Assembly: GCA_016550395.1 (NCBI GenBank)
Contig: JABXGY010000176.1
Span: forward strand, 1 to 6,576
DNA from: an archaeon
GTDB taxonomy: Archaea > Asgardarchaeota > Hermodarchaeia > Hermodarchaeales > Hermodarchaeaceae
Direction: 5' to 3'
Length of the DNA stretch: 6,576 nt
A program made the position numbers and the translations under genes. Under the pieces are notes generated by a model that searched no databases, was not told the DNA's origin, and worked only from the letters and a program-made list of their open reading frames with translations. Below are positions 1 to 6,158 of the stretch, one piece after another (the stretch's first letter is position 1; every line of letters starts with the position of its first letter).

Positions 1-1
1 G

Positions 2-115
2 CTGGAGGAGGTGGCAGAGAAGGGCTATATAGTCAAGCTGGATACTGCCGAGCGAGTGCTTGAGCCCGAGAATGGCATTGAGCCTGAGACTGGTGTTGAG
101 GTAGAGCTAGAGTAG
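2..115 (+). CDS. 3' end of an unidentified acidic protein (partial, enters from left edge)
   Basis: An open frame enters from the left edge and ends at TAG 113-115, giving 37 residues beginning LEEVAEKGYIVKLD and ending in an acidic run rich in Glu, Val and Pro. I do not recognise the family. The start and any domain lie outside the window. Two things support real coding: an amphipathic stretch (LEEVAEKGYIVKLDTAERVLE) and strongly biased codon use, with all 11 Glu codons being GAG. The segment is about 55% G+C, while the following genes are near 42% and prefer GAA, so it looks different from its neighbours. It ends only 11 nt before the first readable codon of the oligoendopeptidase F remnant and is in another frame. 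The fragment shows no peptidase similarity that I can see, so it does not look like the missing upstream part of that gene. Confidence 0.55.
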   Translation: MEEVAEKGYIVKLDTAERVLEPENGIEPETGVEVELE

Positions 116-126
116 AGCAGAAATGA

Positions 127-462
127 GAAGACAAAATCTTTGGTGACGCTATCGAATGGCTTCCTGAAAGTATCTGGGAATGGACATTCAAAGTACACTA
201 CTACATCCCCCGATTTCGATTGTACAACTATCCGTATGTATTTGCCAATCTCTTCGTTTTTACCCTCTATAGGCTCTATAAAGAGCAGGGCAAGGGTTTT
301 GTACCCAAATTAAAACGTTTACTTTCTGCAGGAAGTACCCACTCACCACGAGAATTAGCTGCTGAACTCGGATTTGATATCTCAACTGAGCAGTTTTGGA
401 AATTGGGTATGAAACAGGCAGAGGAATTCATCAATGAATTCGAAGTTTTAGCCAAAGACTAG
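127..462 (+). pseudogene. C-terminal remnant of oligoendopeptidase F (M3B metallopeptidase)
   Basis: The frame is open from just after TGA 124-126 to TAG 460-462 and encodes 111 residues. It reads as the C-terminal end of PepF-type M3B zinc peptidases: an IFGDAIEW start, the HYYIPRFRLYNYPYVFANL segment (family pattern H-x-Y/F then Y-x-Y-x-F-x-x-L, which lines the substrate cleft), LYRLYKEQGKGF, then AGSTHSPRELAAELGFDI and FWKLGM. Family members are about 560-620 residues; the N-terminal four fifths, including the HExxH zinc site, are absent. The frame contains no ATG. The only candidate start is TTG at 220, which would begin inside the conserved segment and has no clear ribosome site. I therefore call it a non-functional 3' fragment, created by deletion or recombination or by an assembly join just upstream. 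The remaining codons are intact, which suggests a recent event or an artefact. The family call is firm; the cause of truncation is inference. Confidence 0.8.
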
Positions 463-2420
463 ATCTCTTCAGGTTCGTCAGTCTCGGTAGATTCTTCAAA
501 AGTTTCTCCACACTTAGGACAAAATTTCGCTTCGTCGGGAAATACTTCACCACATTTTGCACAAGTACCTGTGACAGATTTTTCAGATCTATCTTCGGGT
601 GGAGTTTCACCTTCACTAGGGGGTGTTTTTCGTAGACGACGTAAGTATTCTGCAAGCTGATGACGGCGCCGATAGAGGAGTAAACCAATGTAGGCGATGA
701 GTGCAATTATACCGATTATAATGCCTGCGAGAATCACAAATGTGATAGGATTGACAGGTGAGCCTGCAATGACACTAATTTTGAAAGAACCGAGTCCAAA
801 TGTAATATGAGTACTGGGATGGGAGAAGGCCCGGATATAGTAGAATTGTCCTGGAACCATGGCGTATTGAATGATTTCAGTAGAACCTAGCTCTATGGAT
901 CGGGTTAACAGGTTCATACGACTATCATATAGGTAAAGATCGAAGTCTGCTTGATAATCTTGGAAAGCTTCCAGATGAATAGTATATTGGGCTGCAATTG
1001 GTGGAGTAATATAATAATAGACTGAGTCGTTTTTCCCATCGAGGTAACCGTATATGGTGAGGATGTTGGTGGGGCGAATTGGAGTTTGTTCTATTTCTCC
1101 AATGGTTTGAAATTCAGAGATTAAGACTTCATATCGGGTGTCGTTGAGTAAGGATAAAGGAATGGATTCATAATCAGCCAAATTAAAGCTTAATCCTCTG
1201 GCGCGTTGAGCTCCTTGGCTTGTACGGTGATAGGCAACCGCGATATCTACTGCTACAGAAAGGTTGTAAGCAAGACTTGCTAGATGCGGGTTTGTCAGTT
1301 GTTGGAATATCTGGAAAGCGAAGCAACCTAAGTCAATATAATTCGGTATACTAAACTGCTGAGCATAACCACGAGCAGCGCAGATGCTCGAATAAAATGT
1401 GGAAATATATGGAGGAGTAAGTAGATAATCGATAGTTTGATTGAACCAAGTGATTATCGAAACCATTTCAGTAGTATTAATCACAGATAGGGTCAGCGTT
1501 GAAGGGAGAACAGTATAAAGACTAGCGTATTGACCACCAAGTGAATACGCCTCAATATAACGATTCACAATTTCTACTGCAAAAAGGTATGAGGTACTCT
1601 CAGGAAATAGTGTCAAACTATGGAGGAATTGGTTGTATGGAAGTCGCTGTTGGGGAATTTCAGCTTCGGAAAAAATAATCAACTCAACAGATTCTTGAAT
1701 TTCGTAAGCTAGCTCTAACTGTCCCATGAAAGAGGCATCAAATGCAATAATATTAATGGGTTCAATGGTGTCGTTTGTTAGAACTGTAGCGATTTCGTGG
1801 GGGAGAAGGCGGTCATCCCCATTTGTTACATCATCACACACTCCAAGGTAACCGTGGCCAATACCCCATAAAACAAGTAGATACTTTTCTGCCTGTGAAT
1901 AATTTTGGCCAAATTGAATAAATGCCAGTAAGGTTGTTGGGTCACCCATATTCGGTTCAGTTGGTAGTGGCGTAATCAAAGGCGATGAGATAATTGTGTC
2001 ATTTAAGGATTCATGATCCTGGGTGATATTGAAGGTTACTGCACCCGAACCATATCCTGTTAAATCGGTAAGAAAATCAACGAAGACGATAATATTGACT
2101 TGTTCCGTTGAACCAACCATTTCCATTTCTTTGATATCAGTAAAGGCTGCCATTTCCAGGTTATTATCAGCTGCCATGTAAATGAGAATAGTCCAATTAC
2201 GTGGCGCATTGCCATTAGCAACTGGTTTACTTAATCGAGAAGGCATTAAACTATTTACGAGTTCATCCTGACTATTTACATCATAATATGAATTATCATA
2301 GGAAACAAGTGCTGGTTCAGGGAGTGTTGAGGTTTCACTAGTGTTACAAATGAGGGTAAGGGGCTGAATTAACGTCACCGAAACAAGAAAGATAAGGAAG
2401 AGTGTTCGGACCCCTTTCAT
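459..2420 (-). CDS. Secreted, membrane-anchored clostripain-like (C11) peptidase homologue with cytosolic zinc ribbon
   Basis: The protein has 653 residues from ATG 2418-2420. This start is preferred over TTG 2442-2444 because it directly precedes a signal peptide (MKGVR, then a hydrophobic run at about 5-23) and has GAGGG 7 nt upstream. In order: a C11-like peptidase domain from about 75 (ILIYMAADNNLE opening), catalytic His189 in LWGIGHG, and the nucleophile motif FDASFMG, where the expected Cys is Ser230. IIFSEAEIP follows, as in C11 proteins. A PPC-like beta-sandwich lies at about 455-552 (DFDLYLYD, GQFYYIRAF). A transmembrane helix spans 558-583, followed by a basic stretch and a CxxC-x10-CxxC zinc ribbon (Cys620, 623, 634, 637) with an acidic tail. 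Eleven N-x-S/T sequons all lie before the helix, which fits an outside peptidase domain and a cytosolic ribbon. C11 enzymes cleave after basic residues with a Cys-His dyad, so this may be a pseudoenzyme or a Ser variant. It is transcribed divergently from the glutamine synthetase gene. Confidence 0.85.
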   Translation of the reverse strand: MKGVRTLFLIFLVSVTLIQPLTLICNTSETSTLPEPALVSYDNSYYDVNSQDELVNSLMPSRLSKPVANGNAPRNWTILIYMAADNNLEMAAFTDIKEMEMVGSTEQVNIIVFVDFLTDLTGYGSGAVTFNITQDHESLNDTIISSPLITPLPTEPNMGDPTTLLAFIQFGQNYSQAEKYLLVLWGIGHGYLGVCDDVTNGDDRLLPHEIATVLTNDTIEPINIIAFDASFMGQLELAYEIQESVELIIFSEAEIPQQRLPYNQFLHSLTLFPESTSYLFAVEIVNRYIEAYSLGGQYASLYTVLPSTLTLSVINTTEMVSIITWFNQTIDYLLTPPYISTFYSSICAARGYAQQFSIPNYIDLGCFAFQIFQQLTNPHLASLAYNLSVAVDIAVAYHRTSQGAQRARGLSFNLADYESIPLSLLNDTRYEVLISEFQTIGEIEQTPIRPTNILTIYGYLDGKNDSVYYYITPPIAAQYTIHLEAFQDYQADFDLYLYDSRMNLLTRSIELGSTEIIQYAMVPGQFYYIRAFSHPSTHITFGLGSFKISVIAGSPVNPITFVILAGIIIGIIALIAYIGLLLYRRRHQLAEYLRRLRKTPPSEGETPPEDRSEKSVTGTCAKCGEVFPDEAKFCPKCGETFEESTETDEPEEI

Positions 2421-2427
2421 GCAACTA

Positions 2428-2432
2428 CCCTC
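2428..2432 (-). promoter_or_regulatory. Shine-Dalgarno site of the C11-like gene (decides the start)
   Basis: On the minus strand this reads GAGGG, 7 nt before ATG 2418-2420. The alternative TTG at 2442-2444 lies upstream of this site and would add eight residues ahead of an otherwise normal signal peptide. The site therefore argues for the ATG start. Confidence 0.6.
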
Positions 2433-2458
2433 GCTAAGCTCCAAATAAAGTTTCGCCC

Positions 2459-2465
2459 AATAAAC
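2459..2465 (-). promoter_or_regulatory. Candidate TATA box for the C11-like gene
   Basis: The minus strand reads GTTTATT, a fair match to the archaeal TTTAWA-type box. It lies about 40 nt before the ATG. Transcription starting about 25 nt downstream would give a short leader that still contains the GAGGG site. A second weaker candidate, CTTTATT, lies closer to the gene, so the exact box is uncertain. Confidence 0.3.
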
Positions 2466-2472
2466 TTATCCA

Positions 2473-2487
2473 AATCAATAATTGATT
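2473..2487. promoter_or_regulatory. Palindromic dyad between the divergent promoters (candidate operator)
   Basis: AATCAAT-A-ATTGATT is a perfect 7-1-7 inverted repeat. Allowing one extra A in the left arm extends it to CCAATCAAT/ATTGATTGG (2470-2489). It sits beside the minus-strand TATA candidate and about 27 nt upstream of the plus-strand one, a good position for a dimeric regulator acting on one or both genes. It is A+T rich, so chance is possible. The regulator is unknown and I match it to no named operator. Confidence 0.35.
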
Positions 2488-2513
2488 GGTATCTTGCACT
2501 GAATGGTGTTAAT

Positions 2514-2522
2514 CTTTAAAAG
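2514..2522 (+). promoter_or_regulatory. Candidate TATA box for the glutamine synthetase family gene
   Basis: CTTTAAAAG matches the archaeal TATA box pattern. It lies about 50 nt before the ATG at 2572, predicting a start of transcription near 2541-2549 and a short leader that includes the GAGGT ribosome site. No strong purine-rich BRE is evident directly upstream. Confidence 0.45.
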
Positions 2523-2559
2523 GTCTAGTTCTAGGTCAATTCCCCTTTGACTCTATTTC

Positions 2560-2564
2560 GAGGT
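2560..2564 (+). promoter_or_regulatory. Shine-Dalgarno site of the glutamine synthetase family gene
   Basis: GAGGT ends 7 nt before ATG 2572-2574. It fixes that ATG as the start, consistent with the N-terminal beta-grasp domain beginning shortly after it. Confidence 0.55.
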
Positions 2565-2571
2565 CATAAAA

Positions 2572-3900
2572 ATGTCTGTCGATCCAACTCAAAGCGAAGG
2601 TCGTGGTAAAATCCATTTTGTTGAAATCCTTACTGTCGATATTGATGGCGTGCTTAAAGGCATGACAGTACCAATCAGTCCTGTTGACTCTGTAACACCT
2701 TTACAAAAGGGTTCAACCTCGGTTCCAGATTGTGGAATCGATGGGTCTTCAGTTAAAGGATTAGAATCAATTACGACTTCAGATTTACGATTAAAACCTG
2801 ATTTGAATACACTCAAAGAATTACCCAATAGCTATCCACGACGCGCTATCGTTATTGCTGATGTGTTTCAACGTAGTGCCAATGGGGGGCTTACTCCTCA
2901 CCCTTTAGCACCTCGAACTATCCTTAAACGAAATACGGAACGTCTAGCTGCAAAAGGGATACAGGTTCGAGTAAAACTTGAACCCGAATTCTATTTACTA
3001 ACCGAAGAGGGCATACCTCTCGATGATGCTAAATATGCAGATATTTTTCCCGAAAATAAGGGGATGGACCTGCTTTTAGAAACAGCACTGGATTTACGGG
3101 CTGCAGGTATTGAAACCGCTTGGCTCCATTCTGAACATGGAGAAAGCCAACAAGAAATCGAACTTGACTTCCGAGAAATCAGTCAAGCCGCAGATAATTT
3201 TACGTTATTTAAATTGCTTGTCCGCCGTCGAGCAGCACTTTATGATCTTGAAGTAAGCTTCATGCCCAAACCTTTCCAAAACGAAGCTGGCAGTGGTATG
3301 CACTGCCATTTGCAACTTTGGAAGGGTAACCAGAATATTTTAGGAAATTCGGATGGAACACTCACCGAAACTGGAAAGTACTTTGTAGCGGGTCTACTCC
3401 ATCATGCCCCAGCAATTACTGCAATAGCTAATCCTACTATTAATTCCTTCAAGCGTCTAGTTCCGGGTTTCGAAGCTCCAGTCTATATTACCTGGGGGTA
3501 CCTAAACCGGTCTGCACTTATTCGTGTCCCATTATTTAATACCTCTACAAAAGCCGCTATTGAATTTCGATCACCTGACCCCCTAGCAAATCCCTATCTC
3601 CTATTTTCTGTTCTCATGGGGGCAGGAATGGATGGTATCGAACGCCAGTTACAGCTATCAGATCCAGTAACCGAGGATGTCTATCACCTTCCATCAAAGC
3701 GACTCACGCAATTAAAAATTCAGCAACTCCCAGACACACTCCGTGGTGCTCTCCACGCTTTAATGAAGGATAAAGTTCTTTGTGAAACGCTTAGTCAAGA
3801 CTTTTGTAATCTCTATCAGAAAATTCGGGAAGCCGAATGGTATCAATACACTCACGGCGTGATAACGGATAAGGAATGGGAATGGTATATCCATCGCTAA
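2572..3900 (+). CDS. Glutamine synthetase family protein (GS-I, short alpha-like form)
   Basis: The 442 residues match GS-I without the beta-subtype insertion. GS makes glutamine from glutamate, ammonia and ATP as a cytosolic dodecamer. The N-terminal beta-grasp domain (about 14-100) carries VDIDGVLKG and DGSS 57-60. The catalytic domain carries metal/ATP and glutamate residues: Glu137 and Glu139 (EPEF), Glu188 and Glu195 (HSE..QQE), His244 and His246 (GSGMHCH), Arg295 and Glu301 (KRLVPGFEAP), Arg313 and Arg318 (NRSALIRVP), Glu331 and Arg333 (EFRSPDP). Tyr371 in DVYHLP aligns with the adenylylation loop, but the PPEE that usually follows is missing. The loop normally written NGSG is AGSG: Ala239 replaces the Asn that helps hold glutamate. 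The 188-195 stretch (EHGESQQE) also differs from the usual EVAPSQHE. It may be a true GS or a gamma-glutamyl-amine ligase of the same fold, so no symbol is given. The gene probably shares a transcript with the next one, 45 nt away. Confidence 0.88.
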   Translation: MSVDPTQSEGRGKIHFVEILTVDIDGVLKGMTVPISPVDSVTPLQKGSTSVPDCGIDGSSVKGLESITTSDLRLKPDLNTLKELPNSYPRRAIVIADVFQRSANGGLTPHPLAPRTILKRNTERLAAKGIQVRVKLEPEFYLLTEEGIPLDDAKYADIFPENKGMDLLLETALDLRAAGIETAWLHSEHGESQQEIELDFREISQAADNFTLFKLLVRRRAALYDLEVSFMPKPFQNEAGSGMHCHLQLWKGNQNILGNSDGTLTETGKYFVAGLLHHAPAITAIANPTINSFKRLVPGFEAPVYITWGYLNRSALIRVPLFNTSTKAAIEFRSPDPLANPYLLFSVLMGAGMDGIERQLQLSDPVTEDVYHLPSKRLTQLKIQQLPDTLRGALHALMKDKVLCETLSQDFCNLYQKIREAEWYQYTHGVITDKEWEWYIHR

Positions 3901-3919
3901 ATTTTTGAACAGATAGCTC

Positions 3920-3932
3920 GCGTAGGATACGC
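3920..3932 (+). other. Small hairpin in the gap between the GS family and SRPBCC genes
   Basis: GCGTA-GGA-TACGC is a perfect 5-bp stem with a 3-nt loop. It lies between the GS stop (3898-3900) and the AGGT at 3933-3936 that could serve as ribosome site for the next gene. There is no T-run after it, so it is not a typical terminator. It could tune translation of the second gene or be chance. Confidence 0.25.
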
Positions 3933-3945
3933 AGGTTACACCATC

Positions 3946-4398
3946 ATGACAGATATTAGTGAAAGCATCGAGATCAAAGCACCTCTTGAAACGGTATTCA
4001 AGTATGCAGTTAGTTACCGAAATGCTCCCAAATTTATTGCATCGGTGGTTAGTTACTATCCAACCACTGAGGCCCTTTGGGGTGTGGGTGCTCGATTTGC
4101 TATGGAGGTCAGCGTAATGGATTTCCGGTTTACGCAAGAACTTGAAGTCGTTGACTTACAGCTGGGGCGCTCTCTTCAGGTTCGGTCTCTTTCTGGACAA
4201 CCTTTTCAGAATGCCAAATGGTTCTTCGAGCATACCGCGAACGGGACACATGTTACTTATGAACTCTCATATCAATTGCCAGAAGTATTTCTTGGTCGAA
4301 AAATCGATGAAAAAATCCAAACACAATTGGACGAGCAGATTCGATCCGATGCTCGACAGACATTAACAAACCTGAAAGAGCACCTTGAAGTTTCATAA
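3946..4398 (+). CDS. SRPBCC (START-like / polyketide cyclase-COQ10 type) protein
   Basis: The 150-residue protein has the helix-grip layout of the SRPBCC superfamily. It begins ESIEIKAPLETVFKYAVSYRN (first strand and two short helices, residues 5-25). Antiparallel strands follow, including GVGARFAMEV, FTQELEVVD, WFFEHTANGTHVTYELSY and the LP turn. It ends in a long C-terminal helix (about 118-148, IRSDARQTLTNLKEHLE) that caps the hydrophobic pocket. Such proteins bind hydrophobic ligands; some are cyclases or lipid/quinone carriers. The specific ligand cannot be read from sequence. There is no signal peptide or membrane helix, so it is probably cytosolic. It starts 45 nt after the GS family gene with only a weak AGGT ribosome site and no evident TATA box between them, so co-transcription is likely. 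The superfamily call is good; function is unknown. Confidence 0.8.
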   Translation: MTDISESIEIKAPLETVFKYAVSYRNAPKFIASVVSYYPTTEALWGVGARFAMEVSVMDFRFTQELEVVDLQLGRSLQVRSLSGQPFQNAKWFFEHTANGTHVTYELSYQLPEVFLGRKIDEKIQTQLDEQIRSDARQTLTNLKEHLEVS

Positions 4399-4440
4399 TG
4401 GTCATTTTGATAAGTATACGGAATATGTTATTAGTATTTA

Positions 4441-4449
4441 TTTATAAAA
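4441..4449 (+). promoter_or_regulatory. TATA box for the radical SAM gene
   Basis: TTTATAAAA is a near-ideal archaeal TATA box, flanked by GTATTT (4434-4439) and AAATAC (4447-4452), which form an inverted repeat around it. It lies about 100 nt before the gene start, so transcription beginning near 4470 would give a leader of roughly 75-80 nt. T-rich sequence at 4455-4464 could also help end the upstream transcript. Confidence 0.5.
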
Positions 4450-4487
4450 TACAGTCTTTTATTTAGCTATCTGTGATTTCTAGAAAA

Positions 4488-4525
4488 CACAAGCTTTTTG
4501 TGATGAATCTCATAAACACGGTGTT
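4488..4525 (+). promoter_or_regulatory. Run of three small dyads in the radical SAM gene leader
   Basis: Three short inverted repeats follow one another almost without gaps: CACAA-GCTTT-TTGTG (4488-4502), ATGA-ATC-TCAT (4503-4513) and AACAC-G-GTGTT (4515-4525). They end 11 nt before the Shine-Dalgarno site. They may be RNA stems or protein operators. It is not a recognisable cobalamin riboswitch: it is far too short and no B12 box is evident. Each dyad alone could be chance. Confidence 0.3.
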
Positions 4526-4536
4526 ACTTCAATTCT

Positions 4537-4543
4537 GAGGAGG
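4537..4543 (+). promoter_or_regulatory. Strong Shine-Dalgarno site of the radical SAM gene
   Basis: GAGGAGG ends 6 nt before ATG 4550-4552. It is the strongest ribosome site in the window and settles the start codon. Confidence 0.7.
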
Positions 4544-4549
4544 CGTGCC

Positions 4550-6130
4550 ATGGACCCTCCAAAAAATGGCACAAAAATTGTCTTAACGGCATCGGAAATT
4601 GAAATGAGCCACTTCGGCGATGACCCTTTTGGAGCCTTTGCTGGGTCCTTCCTCTTAATTCCAAATTTCCTTAAACCCTTCTATATGCCTAAAGAGAATG
4701 ACTTGGAAAATGGTAGAGCAATGGTTGCACCTTATGGACTACGCAAAGCTGAAGCACTCCTTCTCAATAATGGATTCGATGAATCGGATATTGCAGTGGT
4801 TCATCCAAAGAACTTGAATCGCTTCATTGGTTCCGCCACTCGTGCCATTGGCATCTCAAGTATGGATCCATTAGGTATTGCTTATGTGAGTCTTACCTAT
4901 TCGAATATGTTTGCCTTGGGAAGTGAACCGCGTAATCGTGTCGAGTTTCGAAAGTTATTACGGAAAACATCAATTGCGAAGGTTCATGATCGTGGTCAAG
5001 CAAAAGTAATTGTGGGGGGCGCTGGTGCCTGGCAGGTAGCTGGAGATGAGGCTCGGAACACTTTAGGAATCGATTGTGTTATCACGGGAGAAGTGGGATC
5101 TGAAGTTGTTGATATTTTCTACAAAGCTATGAACGGTGAGACTCTGCCACCAAAAGCTGTAGGTGGTGTCCTCAGGTCCGCTGAAGATATTCCTCTCATT
5201 CGTGGTGGATCCCTGCATGGAGCTGTCGAAATTACTCGTGGGTGCGGTAGAGGTTGTCAATTTTGTTCACCAACACAACGTCACCGGTTTTCCTTGCCCA
5301 TTGAACATATCCTAAGAGAAGTCAAAGTGAACGTTGAAGCAGGCAATGAAATGACGATATTGGCAACAGAAGATCTCTTTCTTTATGGACTAAAGAACTC
5401 CCGCTTCATTCCAAACCGTGACGCAATTGTCAATCTGATTGAGCATCTAGTCAAAGTGCCAGGATTGAAATACATTCAACCCGCTCATATAGCCCTTGCA
5501 CCCGTTGTAGCTGATCCCAAATGCACAGAGGAAATTGCGGAACTCCTTGTGTCACGTGGTCGGTATACACATGGCGGAAAACCCTACGTTACAGCGGAAG
5601 CTGGAATTGAAACAGGAAGCGTCCGACTATTCAAAGAACGTATGGTTGGGAAAGCTCTACCCTTCAAGCCAGAAGAGTGGCCAGAAATCGTCAAACAAGC
5701 TATTGGTATCTTGAATGATAATCGGTGGTTTCCATTAACTACTTGGCTCGTGGGTATCCCTGGAGAACAGGAAGAAGATGTGAATGCCACCCTTGAATTG
5801 CTTGACGATCTCAAAGGGATGAAATTATTTATTACACCACTTCTTTGGGTACCGTTACGTCCCTCTATTCTCAGTAATGGAAGTCGACCTGAGATAGAAG
5901 CCTTGAACGATCTTCAATGGGAAGTTTTTACCCGATCATGGCAATTTAATCTTGATGTCTGGCGACCACCATTGAAAATCAATTCATGGAAGGCATTTGC
6001 CAGTAGCTTTTTAGTACCCATTTTTGGCAGCTTGATCTATTTCCTCTATGCTCGATATAATCCTACAGCTCCAATGATTAAACGCCTACTCTTCCATTCG
6101 TTCAATAAGGCATTCTTCGAATCAGCTTAA
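4550..6130 (+). CDS. B12-binding-domain radical SAM protein (archaeal type)
   Basis: The 526-residue enzyme has a Rossmann-like cobalamin-binding-type domain at about 55-205 (APYGLRKAEALL, AIGISSMDPLGI, VIVGGAGAW, ITGEVGSE). The radical SAM barrel follows, with the 4Fe-4S motif CX3CX2C at Cys232, Cys236 and Cys239. Further barrel signatures are ATEDLFLYG (272-280), GIETGSVRLF (352-361), GKALPFKPEEWP and VGIPGE (401-406). The DxHxxG motif of base-off B12 binding is not visible, so any cobalamin would bind differently. The C-terminus has a hydrophobic stretch at about 482-503 (FASSFLVPIFGSLIYFLYA) bordered by basic residues, suggesting membrane contact. Class B radical SAM enzymes methylate or couple unactivated carbons. 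Archaeal lipid enzymes (GDGT ring synthases, calditol synthase) are radical SAM proteins, and Grs proteins carry B12 domains, so a lipid substrate is an attractive inference. I cannot assign it and give no symbol. It appears to be a single-gene unit with its own promoter. Confidence 0.85.
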   Translation: MDPPKNGTKIVLTASEIEMSHFGDDPFGAFAGSFLLIPNFLKPFYMPKENDLENGRAMVAPYGLRKAEALLLNNGFDESDIAVVHPKNLNRFIGSATRAIGISSMDPLGIAYVSLTYSNMFALGSEPRNRVEFRKLLRKTSIAKVHDRGQAKVIVGGAGAWQVAGDEARNTLGIDCVITGEVGSEVVDIFYKAMNGETLPPKAVGGVLRSAEDIPLIRGGSLHGAVEITRGCGRGCQFCSPTQRHRFSLPIEHILREVKVNVEAGNEMTILATEDLFLYGLKNSRFIPNRDAIVNLIEHLVKVPGLKYIQPAHIALAPVVADPKCTEEIAELLVSRGRYTHGGKPYVTAEAGIETGSVRLFKERMVGKALPFKPEEWPEIVKQAIGILNDNRWFPLTTWLVGIPGEQEEDVNATLELLDDLKGMKLFITPLLWVPLRPSILSNGSRPEIEALNDLQWEVFTRSWQFNLDVWRPPLKINSWKAFASSFLVPIFGSLIYFLYARYNPTAPMIKRLLFHSFNKAFFESA

Positions 6131-6158
6131 ACTACCTATCCGAAGGGAATAACAAAAG

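Noticed and set aside
220..462. A functional 80-residue gene starting at TTG 220
   Set aside because: The TTG lies in the middle of the conserved PepF cleft segment and the frame continues upstream with PepF-like residues to 127. There is no clear ribosome site. It is part of a gene remnant.
2360..2420. Lipoprotein signal at the N-terminus of the C11-like protein
   Set aside because: A Cys follows the hydrophobic run (LTLIC), but the residue before it is Ile, not Gly, Ala or Ser, so the lipobox is not met.
2421..2444. Longer C11-like protein starting at TTG 2442-2444
   Set aside because: It adds eight residues ahead of a standard signal peptide, and the GAGGG ribosome site lies between the TTG and the ATG at 2418-2420, so the ATG is the better start.
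3760..4137. 125-codon minus-strand frame across the GS and SRPBCC genes
   Set aside because: It overlaps two well-supported plus-strand genes, has no recognisable domain and no ribosome site; it is a shadow frame.
4399..4549. Cobalamin riboswitch upstream of the B12-domain radical SAM gene
   Set aside because: The gap is only 151 nt, with a likely leader of under 80 nt. No B12-box or long conserved stem is visible, and this riboswitch class is bacterial in known cases.
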